Below, in pieces: positions 17,217 through 25,359 of a stretch of 64,000 nucleotides of DNA. Each line of letters starts with the position of its first letter. Position 1 is the first letter of the stretch. The DNA is from an uncultured Granulosicoccus sp. Its GTDB lineage: Bacteria; Pseudomonadota; Gammaproteobacteria; Granulosicoccales; Granulosicoccaceae. The notes under the pieces were generated by a model. It was not told where the DNA came from and searched no databases. It saw only the letters and a program-made list of their open reading frames with translations. The position numbers were made by a program, and so were the translations under genes. The stretch is taken from the NCBI GenBank assembly GCA_937924505.1, contig CALDSR010000051.1, positions 1 to 64,000 of the forward strand, given 5' to 3'.

Positions 17217-17963
17217 ATGAATGCGCATCAACTCGTTAAACCATTTACAGGCGCGAACTTCCCTCTCGCTGTTTTCAATCGTCGGCAAAGTGGTGATTTA
17301 AACTCGGTTTTGTTTGGGCTTGCCATGGCGTTCTGCCTTTCGGGGTGTACACCCGCTAAAAAGCCCGAGCCTGGCCTGGATTTTGAGCGATCACGGATAG
17401 ACGATAGTTCTATTGACTCAAGTCGGACTGATTCAGTATCAAATCGTGTGGAATCATCGCCCCTACACGTGAATATTATTGGCAATTCTCGAAATGAATC
17501 ATTTGTTAATAAGGCCATGATTGAAGTGGCTGACATCTATCAGCAGTGTGATCTACGCCTATCCTTTCAAGTGAATTCTAAGACTGAAGAAATAACCACT
17601 GATTTGCCAGAGGACAAATTGTATTTGCTCAGTCAAGAACATGCGCCGTATCCACCCACTGTTTATGTAATTGAGTCGACTCTTGAGCGTGACGTGGCTT
17701 TTAGTTACTTGCCATCTTTAAAGCGTGATGTATCCGGGACGGCCTGGATTACGGATCGTGTTAGCGATGCCTGTTTTGCCTGGGTAGTGGCTCACGAGAT
17801 TGGGCATATCGCTCTTGATAATAGCGCGCACCATCCAAACAAGCGCAACGTCATGCACCGCTTCTGTTCTGTAAATAATAATTTCAACCGAAGCACATCA
17901 CTGCCCAGTTGGGATGATCAGCAATGTTCAGTATTACGTGACTATTTTGCGATAGATCAATAA
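17217..17963 (+). CDS. Putative lipoprotein zinc metallopeptidase
   Basis: This 248-residue protein carries a long N-terminal region ending in a lipobox (LAMAFCLSGC, with lipidated Cys44), then a Ser/Asp-rich linker. The C-terminal half holds the gluzincin motif HEIGH (193-197) within AWVVAHEIGHIALDNSAHHP, and a later conserved-looking VMHRFC segment. It is therefore probably a membrane-tethered periplasmic zinc protease, but I cannot name a family. Homologues may be annotated as hypothetical. The gene lies 35 bases after the TPR-sulfotransferase gene and may be co-transcribed. The ATG ribosome site is poor, so the start could be somewhat further downstream. Confidence 0.7.
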   Translation: MNAHQLVKPFTGANFPLAVFNRRQSGDLNSVLFGLAMAFCLSGCTPAKKPEPGLDFERSRIDDSSIDSSRTDSVSNRVESSPLHVNIIGNSRNESFVNKAMIEVADIYQQCDLRLSFQVNSKTEEITTDLPEDKLYLLSQEHAPYPPTVYVIESTLERDVAFSYLPSLKRDVSGTAWITDRVSDACFAWVVAHEIGHIALDNSAHHPNKRNVMHRFCSVNNNFNRSTSLPSWDDQQCSVLRDYFAIDQ

Positions 17964-18212
17964 GCTATTAGCGACCCGACTCTAGTCATTGTCACCTGAC
18001 TGGACCAACTTGAACTGTGACTGTTGTCTGGTGCTGGTCTGATACAAGGGCGATGATTGCTGTTTCGCTGGAGCGTTCAAATCTTACTCATGAAAGGGTG
18101 CCGAAAAAATCCCTTCTTCGGATAATGAGCTATCGATTGAACAATTCTCGCAGTGCAAACCTAATGTAATCAGGAACCGGTGCGGTTTTCCCGCTGCTAA
18201 AACCCGCTGCAT

Positions 18213-19766
18213 TCAATTTAACAATATAGAATACCGATCGCGAATTTTCTGATCGACGGTAGGCGTCAGGTATTCCGGTTTATGATCGTTGAGAATCTGT
18301 CGCACTTTGACATTCGCGCGCTGCCACATGTCGTTCGCGCCTTCCTCTTGCCAGACGGCAGGTTGTGCGCGATCGCTTAGACTACTGGGCCAGAAGTAAT
18401 CGCGTTGCATGGCATCCATGGTGTGCTGACTACCAAGAAAGTGCCCTTCGCCATATACGGCTTTTTCAATAGCTGAAAAGCCCAGTGTTTCTTCATTGAC
18501 CTCTATGCCGCGAATGGTTCGGTAAGCTTGAGACAACATCTCGTCATCTATTAACATGGCTTCATATGACACACCCAACAGACTGGCCATCATGCCCGAT
18601 GATTCGTAGATCATATTACAGCCCGCAAGTCCCACTCCGAGTGATGACATCGCTTTTTCAAGGCCCATCTGTGCATCAACTGCCTTTGCATCACTCATGC
18701 TTGATGCAGCTCCTGATGGCAAGCCCAACCAGTTGGACAATTGAGCAGAGGCAGCGTTGAGCAGGGTGATCTCACCACCACTGCCCGAGAATGAACCGGT
18801 CCGAAGATCAATGACGAATGGCCAATTGGAAAAGATCATTGGATAACCGGGTGCATGGATGTTGACCATCACCAGTGCTGCAAGTGTTTCTGCCAATGTC
18901 GATACAAGCATGCCTGCAAGTGTCGCTGGTGACGTTGCACCTGATTGTGCGGCAACAATGTTGTTCAGCGGGACGCCGCGTTTAATGCAGGCGAGGGCCA
19001 CATCAAAGGCATCCTCTCCATAACGAAGCGGGGAGATAATGGGGCTGATATGTGCCTTGCAGAAAGGCCTTTCACGAAATTTCCCAGCTCCACCCATTGC
19101 CATATCAAACATATCGATAATCGGATCGACTGAACTGGCTATCGTAAAGCTGGTGCCAACGGGCTTGCTTGTACCCCTTAGCAGGGCGTAGGCCGTATTA
19201 ATATCCAGATCGGTGATGTCTTCAACATCAGTTGCAACACAGCATCGGGTAAACCAGCTGACATTTGTCAGATAGTCGGCAAGACGAGCAAAATCATACA
19301 GATCAATAAGTGTTGCGGCTCGATAGTGATGCGTATCGAGATCCAGTGTTTGTACCGCCGCACCACCGGTACCAAAATAGACCTTGTCGCCGCCAACTTC
19401 AAAATCGTGTTTGGAGTCCCGTCCATAGAAGGGGAAGCTTCGGCAGGCACCGGCGATAATGTCTTCGACCATAGCTGGCGAGAAACAGAGTCGACCGGCC
19501 TCGTTTCGCGTCGCGCCCTTGGACACGGCTTGCCGAATCAATGCGTCCGGTGCTTCTGCCATGCCTATCTGCGACAGCACGCGTAGGGCAGTGGAATAAA
19601 TTTGTTGTATATCGTTATCAGATAGAGGTTTGTACTGTCCACCCGTGGCCCCCGGTGGGCAGGGATTGATTTCCGGTGCCTTGGCGCGTTTTGCGTGCAT
19701 GGCTTCACGCGCCGTCAACTTGCTGCGGCGTCGACGATTAGCGGACACGGGAGTTGCTCTCGTCAT
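18213..19766 (-). CDS. Non-pyrrolysine MttB-family corrinoid-dependent methyltransferase
   Basis: The protein has 517 residues from ATG 19766. That start overlaps the upstream gene by 29 bases. It belongs to the trimethylamine methyltransferase (MttB) superfamily (segments PFYGRDSKHDFEVGGDKVYFGTGG and VVRGTSKPVGTSF-like text; C-terminal EEGANDMWQRANVKVRQIL). True MttB has an in-frame amber codon for pyrrolysine; here the frame is continuous, so this is the pyrrolysine-free class. Characterised members demethylate glycine betaine, proline betaine or carnitine. Its neighbour is a dimethylglycine-dehydrogenase-like protein, which suggests successive demethylation of a methylated amine. No corrinoid protein gene is nearby. 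A longer reading frame upstream of 19766 lies inside the neighbour and is unlikely. Confidence 0.83.
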   Translation of the reverse strand: MTRATPVSANRRRRSKLTAREAMHAKRAKAPEINPCPPGATGGQYKPLSDNDIQQIYSTALRVLSQIGMAEAPDALIRQAVSKGATRNEAGRLCFSPAMVEDIIAGACRSFPFYGRDSKHDFEVGGDKVYFGTGGAAVQTLDLDTHHYRAATLIDLYDFARLADYLTNVSWFTRCCVATDVEDITDLDINTAYALLRGTSKPVGTSFTIASSVDPIIDMFDMAMGGAGKFRERPFCKAHISPIISPLRYGEDAFDVALACIKRGVPLNNIVAAQSGATSPATLAGMLVSTLAETLAALVMVNIHAPGYPMIFSNWPFVIDLRTGSFSGSGGEITLLNAASAQLSNWLGLPSGAASSMSDAKAVDAQMGLEKAMSSLGVGLAGCNMIYESSGMMASLLGVSYEAMLIDDEMLSQAYRTIRGIEVNEETLGFSAIEKAVYGEGHFLGSQHTMDAMQRDYFWPSSLSDRAQPAVWQEEGANDMWQRANVKVRQILNDHKPEYLTPTVDQKIRDRYSILLN

Positions 19767-22176
19767 ACAGGCACATCGCTGATACCCGTGCAGGGTATTT
19801 TGTGCCCAGAATCTCGATCTCGACTGCAGTATCGTGTGTGGCGTTGGCAGGATCGACGAATGCAAAGGCGATATTTTTCTTCACTCGGTGGCCGTAGCCG
19901 CCGGAGGTCACACTGCCAACAAGTGTCTTGCCATCGTAGATGGAATCGCCGGCATGAGCCGCGCCAATATCGCAATCAACGACCAGGCAAACAAAGCTTT
20001 TTTGTGCCCCGCGCTCGATCTCGTTCAACAGGGCCGCCTTACCGATAAAGTCAGCCTTGTCCAGATCCACGAACCGTTCGAGACCGGACTCCATCGGGTT
20101 TCGCTCATAGATCAAGTCAGCCTTCCAGTGACGATAACCTTTTTCCATGCGCATCGACTCGGTTGCGTACAATCCGAAGCGTGATAGTCCTAAGGGATCA
20201 CCCGCGTCATTCAATAGCGTCCAGACAAGATAGAGTTGCTCGTTGGGAATATGTAATTCGTACGCCAACTCGCCTGAAAAACTCACACTCATAGCGATGA
20301 TGTTGGCATGGCCTAATGACATTTCGCGAACACTCATCCACGGGAAACCGTTTGGTGACCAATCGCAACGAGGGGATAGTGACTGCAACAGTTCACGAGA
20401 ATTTGGTCCTGCCACAACGAGTATCGTGTGGCTTGATGTCATTTCTTGCAGCGTCACAGAGTCTGGTTTGTAGCGGTTCAGCCAATCTCGATCATGCCAT
20501 TCGCTGGCCGCGGCAGAGCCATACCAGTAGTGATCATCGCCGAGCTTGGCAACGGTTGCCTCAGAAAGGACATGACCGTGCTCATTAAGCAGGTAAGTCA
20601 AATTGACCTTGCCGATAGTCTTGGGCAATTTCCCGCAAATCATCGAATCGAGAAAGGCTGTCGCCCCCGGACCTTTTATTTCATAGCGATTGAAACCAGA
20701 GACTTCCATGATGCCGACGTTCTCCGTCAGCAAAGCTACTTCTTTGGCGATTATTTTCTGAGTATCAGAAAATCGAAAGCTGTGTTTGTCGACAAAGTTC
20801 GGCTGATCTTCCGGCTTGAAACACAGCACACGCTCCCAACCGTTAACGACTCCCCAAAGTGCACCCTCGGCATCCAGCACCGGATAAAGTGGTGTTGTCC
20901 TGGCGAGACGTGCGGCAGGGCGATGCTCGTGCGGCATGTGATAGTGAAACTCGTTTTGATAGTCTTCTATCGCTTTCAGGCAGGTATGCTCGGTATTCGC
21001 ATATTGGGTAAAACGACGTGGGTCGAGACACCAGGCATCCCATTCGCATTCGCCGTGAACGATCAGTTCCGCGAGGATCTTGCCGTGACCTCCACCTTCG
21101 CCGATACCGGCGCGCAAACCGATGATGCAGTACGCGTTTTCAATACCGGGAATCGGGCCCACCAGAGGAAGGCCATCAATCGTGTAGGTGATCGGGCCAT
21201 TGACGACACTATGAATGCCTGTCGTTTGCAAAGCAGGTAGACGTTCGAATATACGTTCCATATTGTCCAGACATCGATCAAGGTCGGACGGGCAAAGTGC
21301 CTTGGTAAAGTCGGGATCTATGCCATCCATGCCAAACGTCTTGCAGCCTTGCTCATAAACACCGACAAGCAATCCATCCTTTTCCTGACGGCTGTAAAAG
21401 TCGTCGCCGGGGTCACGAATGACGGGAACTTTGAAGTCCAGTGCTGCGATTTCGGGGATGTTCTCCGTCAGAAAATACATGTGCTCCATGGAGGTAACAG
21501 GGTGTGTGACGCCAAGCATCTGACCGACTTCATTCACGCGGTAGCCGCTCGCATTGACTACCTTTTCACAAGTTATGTCGCCGTGTCGCGTGTGTACGAC
21601 GAATTCACCACTGGTTGTTCGGCGGATCTTTTCCACCGGGTTGAAGCGATACACTTCGGCACCGGCTTTTCTGGCTTGTCGGGCGAGCGCGAAAGTAATG
21701 CCTGAGGGATCAATGTAACCGTCCATGGGATCCCACCAGGCGCCGAGTATGTTGTTGGTAGACAGTAGTGGGTGACGTTTGCCTACCTCTTGCGCATCAA
21801 TGACTTCCATATCAACGCCCATGCCGCGCGCGAGACCGACATGATAATGATAGATGTCGAGATGGTCCTGCGTATACGCGGTGCGCATACCGCCTGTGAT
21901 GTGGTAGGCGATTGGATGATCGGGCTCGGCCGCCAGGCGTTGGTATAACTCTATGCTGTGACGCTTCAGCGCAATCATCGTTTGATTGCCGCCGAACTGC
22001 GTAACCTGCGCTGCCGCATGCCAGGTCGAACCTGAGGTTAATTCATCACGTTCCACCAAAACGACATCCGACCAGCCTTCTTGGGTGAGATGATAGAGCG
22101 TGGAACAGCCCGAGATGCCGCCACCGATGACAACAACCCGGGCGTGAGATTTGACAGATTTGTTCAAGACAATCAC
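19738..22176 (-). CDS. GcvT-type FAD oxidoreductase (dimethylglycine dehydrogenase-like)
   Basis: This 812-residue protein combines a D-amino-acid-oxidase-type FAD domain (about residues 10-400; dinucleotide loop VVVIGGGISGCSTLYHL, then ERDELTSGSTWHAAAQV) with a C-terminal aminomethyltransferase GcvT domain (about 470-800; GFNRYEIKGPGATAFLD, MRMEKGYRHWKADL, VGSVTSGGYGHRVKKNIAFAFV). Enzymes with this layout oxidatively demethylate dimethylglycine, sarcosine or related amines. They pass the one-carbon unit to tetrahydrofolate. It is first in a minus-strand pair with the MttB-like gene. The exact methylamine substrate is not determined by these motifs. Confidence 0.87.
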   Translation of the reverse strand: MIVLNKSVKSHARVVVIGGGISGCSTLYHLTQEGWSDVVLVERDELTSGSTWHAAAQVTQFGGNQTMIALKRHSIELYQRLAAEPDHPIAYHITGGMRTAYTQDHLDIYHYHVGLARGMGVDMEVIDAQEVGKRHPLLSTNNILGAWWDPMDGYIDPSGITFALARQARKAGAEVYRFNPVEKIRRTTSGEFVVHTRHGDITCEKVVNASGYRVNEVGQMLGVTHPVTSMEHMYFLTENIPEIAALDFKVPVIRDPGDDFYSRQEKDGLLVGVYEQGCKTFGMDGIDPDFTKALCPSDLDRCLDNMERIFERLPALQTTGIHSVVNGPITYTIDGLPLVGPIPGIENAYCIIGLRAGIGEGGGHGKILAELIVHGECEWDAWCLDPRRFTQYANTEHTCLKAIEDYQNEFHYHMPHEHRPAARLARTTPLYPVLDAEGALWGVVNGWERVLCFKPEDQPNFVDKHSFRFSDTQKIIAKEVALLTENVGIMEVSGFNRYEIKGPGATAFLDSMICGKLPKTIGKVNLTYLLNEHGHVLSEATVAKLGDDHYWYGSAAASEWHDRDWLNRYKPDSVTLQEMTSSHTILVVAGPNSRELLQSLSPRCDWSPNGFPWMSVREMSLGHANIIAMSVSFSGELAYELHIPNEQLYLVWTLLNDAGDPLGLSRFGLYATESMRMEKGYRHWKADLIYERNPMESGLERFVDLDKADFIGKAALLNEIERGAQKSFVCLVVDCDIGAAHAGDSIYDGKTLVGSVTSGGYGHRVKKNIAFAFVDPANATHDTAVEIEILGTKYPARVSAMCLYDESNSRVR

Positions 22177-22305
22177 CGTGCCGCAAAGACGAGTTGCAGC
22201 GGAGTTTGCACTTTTTTCGCCTAGTTTGCAGCGTCAATTACGTCACTCAAAAAACCTCTGTGATGGATCGGAAACATCAACCTGAGTCTGTCAAGACTTG
22301 CCGCT

Positions 22306-23025
22306 TTATGAGGGTGCCGCAAAAGCGTCCTGTTCCTGTCCGGCAACGATCGGCTTGATAAAAATTTCAACACGGCGGTTTACAGCGCGATCTGCTTCCG
22401 TCGTGTTGGGGCGTCGCGGTTCATTTTCGCCGCGCCCCTCAGTGCGCAGGCGACGTTGATCCACGCCATCATTTTGCAGGTAGTTGGCCACTGATTCAGC
22501 ACGCCTTTGTGAGAGGGTCTGATTGTATGACTCCGACCCTACGGTATCTGTGTGTCCGACTACATGCAGGACAGTTTTGTCATAGGTACTCGTTTCGGTT
22601 GCGATCTTGTCCAGGGTCGGGCGAAAGCTGTCTTTCAATGCGGCTGAGTCGAAGTCAAATGATGCACCGTCGTTGAGCCTTACCAGCAAGACATCGTTGT
22701 CAAGTCTCTCGACATTCACTTGCTGTTGTTTCAGCTCGTTTTCCAGAGCAACCTCAAGTGCACGTTGTTGTTTGTCCTGATAGTGACCTACCGCACCTCC
22801 GGCCAGTGCGCCAATCGCCGCGCCAAGCAGCTCGTTATCATCGCCGATCTGACTGCCTAATACGGCACCAAGCACGGCGCCTATTCCTGCACCCGTTTTG
22901 GCTCGGCGATTTGGATCATCTGCGGCGCAGGCTGCGAGTCCGACAAGCATGGCGACAGACATTGTTGTTGCCAGGAAACGATTCCTTGTCAGTGTGTCAG
23001 TTTTGGTATTTCTGGTAGGGCGCAT
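22306..23025 (-). CDS. OmpA-family lipoprotein with glycine zipper
   Basis: The protein has 239 residues from ATG 23025, which is preceded by GGGAG. A lipobox ends at Cys33 (LVGLAAC). Residues about 43-75 form a glycine-zipper segment (GAGIGAVLGAVLGSQIG, GAAIGALAGGAVGHY). The C-terminal OmpA-like domain binds peptidoglycan (HVVGHTDTVGSESYNQTLSQ, RRAESVANYLQNDGV, GRGENEPRRPN, NRRVEIFI). The layout resembles E. coli YiaD. It is an outer-membrane lipoprotein that links the envelope to the cell wall. An upstream ATG at 23064 would add residues before the signal peptide and is disfavoured. Confidence 0.88.
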   Translation of the reverse strand: MRPTRNTKTDTLTRNRFLATTMSVAMLVGLAACAADDPNRRAKTGAGIGAVLGAVLGSQIGDDNELLGAAIGALAGGAVGHYQDKQQRALEVALENELKQQQVNVERLDNDVLLVRLNDGASFDFDSAALKDSFRPTLDKIATETSTYDKTVLHVVGHTDTVGSESYNQTLSQRRAESVANYLQNDGVDQRRLRTEGRGENEPRRPNTTEADRAVNRRVEIFIKPIVAGQEQDAFAAPS

Positions 23026-23101
23026 TGTGGTTCTCCCGGGATGAGGGTTGAGCATAACTGCCACTAGCTGAACGTTGGCGGAACAGGGCGAGCGGGTATG
23101 T

Positions 23102-24001
23102 TCATTGTGAGGGGTATTTTAGCCTACCTCTTCGCAATGTGTAGAGTCCAGCGGCGACTATTATGACGGTGCCGACAAGCGTCCATAGATCGGGCAACTC
23201 CTGAAATATGAGGTAGCCATATAACGTGCCCCAGATGATTATCGTGTAATGGAAAGGTGCAACAGTGGCGGCTTCGGCGACTTCAAGAGATTTTATGATC
23301 AGGACCTCACCAACAGCACCGGAAAGCGCGAGAACAAAAAGATAAATCCAGATAACCCCGAATGTCGGTGTTACCCAGACAAACGGCAGGGGAATGCTGA
23401 CGATTATGCTTGCAGTAATCGCTGTATAGGCAACAGTTGTTACGGTTTTATCCTTGTCTGCAAGCAAGCGCCCCATGACTTGTCTGGCGGCAAAGAATCC
23501 TGCCGCTATGACCACGAGCAATACGGTCGGGTGAATCACTCCCATGCCGGGGCGTATGATGATCAATGCGCCGATGAAGCCGACAATCACGGCTGACCAT
23601 CGGCGAACGCCAACTTCCTCACCGAGTATCCAGGCGCCGAATATGGTCACAAAGAACGGGGCAACAAAGCTGGCCGCTACCGCATCAGCCAAGGGTACTT
23701 GACGTATGGCATAAACAAAAAGAACGCTCGAAACAATCACCAAGGCACCACGACTCATCTGCAAGGCGGGTCGGTTCGTGTGCAGGATTGACCACCCCTG
23801 CCCGGCAATAATTACACAGACACCGATGAACAAGCCAATCTGGCGAAACCAGATTATTTGTACCGGATGAAAATCCGCTGTCAGAATTTTTGCAATTGCA
23901 TCACCGATAGCAAAAGAAAACATTGCTGACAACATAAGTCCGATGCCGAGCATACTGTTCGATCGCCTGGCAGGCGACGACGGGATTGCTGGCTTTGTCA
24001 T
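23102..24001 (-). CDS. EamA-family DMT transporter (coupled to M24 gene)
   Basis: The protein has 299 residues from ATG 24001. That codon overlaps the stop of the M24 peptidase gene by 4 bases (ATGA). Two EamA repeats give about ten membrane helices (LGIGLMLSAMFSFAIGDAIAKIL at the start; YGYLIFQELPDLWTLVGTVIIV near the end). The first repeat resembles RhaT/YdcZ-type metabolite exporters. Translational coupling with the creatinase/DoeA-like protein suggests it moves that enzyme's substrate or product. Further upstream starts would run inside the neighbouring gene. Confidence 0.88.
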   Translation of the reverse strand: MTKPAIPSSPARRSNSMLGIGLMLSAMFSFAIGDAIAKILTADFHPVQIIWFRQIGLFIGVCVIIAGQGWSILHTNRPALQMSRGALVIVSSVLFVYAIRQVPLADAVAASFVAPFFVTIFGAWILGEEVGVRRWSAVIVGFIGALIIIRPGMGVIHPTVLLVVIAAGFFAARQVMGRLLADKDKTVTTVAYTAITASIIVSIPLPFVWVTPTFGVIWIYLFVLALSGAVGEVLIIKSLEVAEAATVAPFHYTIIIWGTLYGYLIFQELPDLWTLVGTVIIVAAGLYTLRRGRLKYPSQ

Positions 24002-25170
24002 CGAATAATATGCACGTCCCGTGGAAAAGTAGTCAGGCATTCCACTCCATGCTCGGTAACCCGCACGGTTTCGCTCAGTTCCATTCCCCATCCATCCATC
24101 CACATACCGAGCATCACGTGCAAAGTCATGTTGGCTTGCAGCGCTGTTTGGTCTTCACCGCGTAAGCTGACCGTGTGCTCGCCCCAGTCCGGTGGATAAC
24201 CAACGCCAATGCTGTAGCCGATGCGGCTTTCCTTGACCAAGCCATGCTTGTCCAATACTTGCCGCCACGCACGGTGAGCATCGCTTGCAACGACCCCGGC
24301 CTTGATCGATGCAAGCACGGCGTCGAGACCTTCCCGAACCGCATCGCTGGTATCGAACACGGTTTGCGATCCTGAGCCGAGCTGAAACGTTCGAGCCAAT
24401 CCCGCGTTGTAGCGCTTACGGGTACCGCCAAGTTCTAGCGCGACGGTTTGCCCATCGACAAATTTTTCATCGGTCCACAGGGGATGCGCGGTAGAGGCGG
24501 CTTCTCCGGCTAGAACAAGAGGGGATAGCGCGGTCATGTCACCGCCGAAATCCTGATTTCCACCCACTTGAGTCGCGATGATCTTTGCCATCAAGTCGCA
24601 CTGGCGTACGCCCGGCGCGATCGTATCGCGGGCAGTCTGCATGGCTTGTTCGGCCAGTCGGGCTGCCTGGCGCATCATGTCGATTTCCGTATCGCTTTTG
24701 ATGACACGGCACCAGTTGACGAGACGATCAGCATCAATCCACTGTGCAGCGGGGACACCTTTTTGCAGACAATCGAGCGCCTTCGGACTGAAAAAATAGG
24801 TATCACTTTCATAACCGATACGTTCGTTTTTCAACCCTGCTTCGCAAAGTGACTCGGCAATCACCTGCATGGGGTGAATGCTTTTGCGTTGCACATAGTG
24901 CTCGGGGTATGGCTGGATATCCTCCTTGCCAATGTACGTTGTCAGTGATACCGCACCGGCATCCATCTCTCGCCCCATCCAGACGGGACCTCGATCATGG
25001 GTTAACAGCATGATCTGAGGAACGTAAAACGACCATGCGTCAAATCCGGTCAACCAATTCATGTTGGCTGGGTCGCCGATGATCAGGGCATCGAGCGATC
25101 TGTCCCTCATGCTGGCTCTTACTGAATCCTGCCGTGAAGAATATTCCTGCTTGCTGAATGGGGACTGCAA
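23998..25170 (-). CDS. M24 creatinase/ectoine-hydrolase-like protein
   Basis: This 390-residue protein has the pita-bread fold of the M24 family: an N-terminal domain (NMNWLTGFDAWSFYVPQIML) and a C-terminal catalytic-type domain from about residue 165. It resembles ectoine hydrolase DoeA/EutD and creatinase. In metal-dependent M24 peptidases two Asp ligands are expected near the sequence ELGGTRKRYNAGLARTF, but here these positions are not Asp. It probably works like metal-free creatinase, cleaving a C-N bond in a cyclic or guanidino compound. Typical doe partner genes (DoeB, DoeX) are not adjacent. The start ATG at 25170 is followed by a typical N-terminus. Substrate assignment is tentative. 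Confidence 0.75.
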   Translation of the reverse strand: MQSPFSKQEYSSRQDSVRASMRDRSLDALIIGDPANMNWLTGFDAWSFYVPQIMLLTHDRGPVWMGREMDAGAVSLTTYIGKEDIQPYPEHYVQRKSIHPMQVIAESLCEAGLKNERIGYESDTYFFSPKALDCLQKGVPAAQWIDADRLVNWCRVIKSDTEIDMMRQAARLAEQAMQTARDTIAPGVRQCDLMAKIIATQVGGNQDFGGDMTALSPLVLAGEAASTAHPLWTDEKFVDGQTVALELGGTRKRYNAGLARTFQLGSGSQTVFDTSDAVREGLDAVLASIKAGVVASDAHRAWRQVLDKHGLVKESRIGYSIGVGYPPDWGEHTVSLRGEDQTALQANMTLHVMLGMWMDGWGMELSETVRVTEHGVECLTTFPRDVHIIR

Positions 25171-25359
25171 TATATTGCGCCTGTGACTGTTGTAAAGATG
25201 AACCCATCGGGCATCTTATTGGATTGACCAGAAAATGTGCATTGAGTCTCGATTTTCCGCTATACAACTATCCGTTTTGTTACGGACGCCGATATTCAAC
25301 AAAAGGCCACAATCGACGATCAACACAATCCGACAGGAATCGGGTTCAGAACTATCTGA

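Noticed and set aside
18213..19766. Pyrrolysine codon in MttB gene
   Set aside because: The reading frame is continuous with no in-frame amber; this is the pyrrolysine-free subfamily.
20446..21240. 264-residue plus-strand frame
   Set aside because: It is antisense to the GcvT-type flavoprotein, with no recognisable motif.
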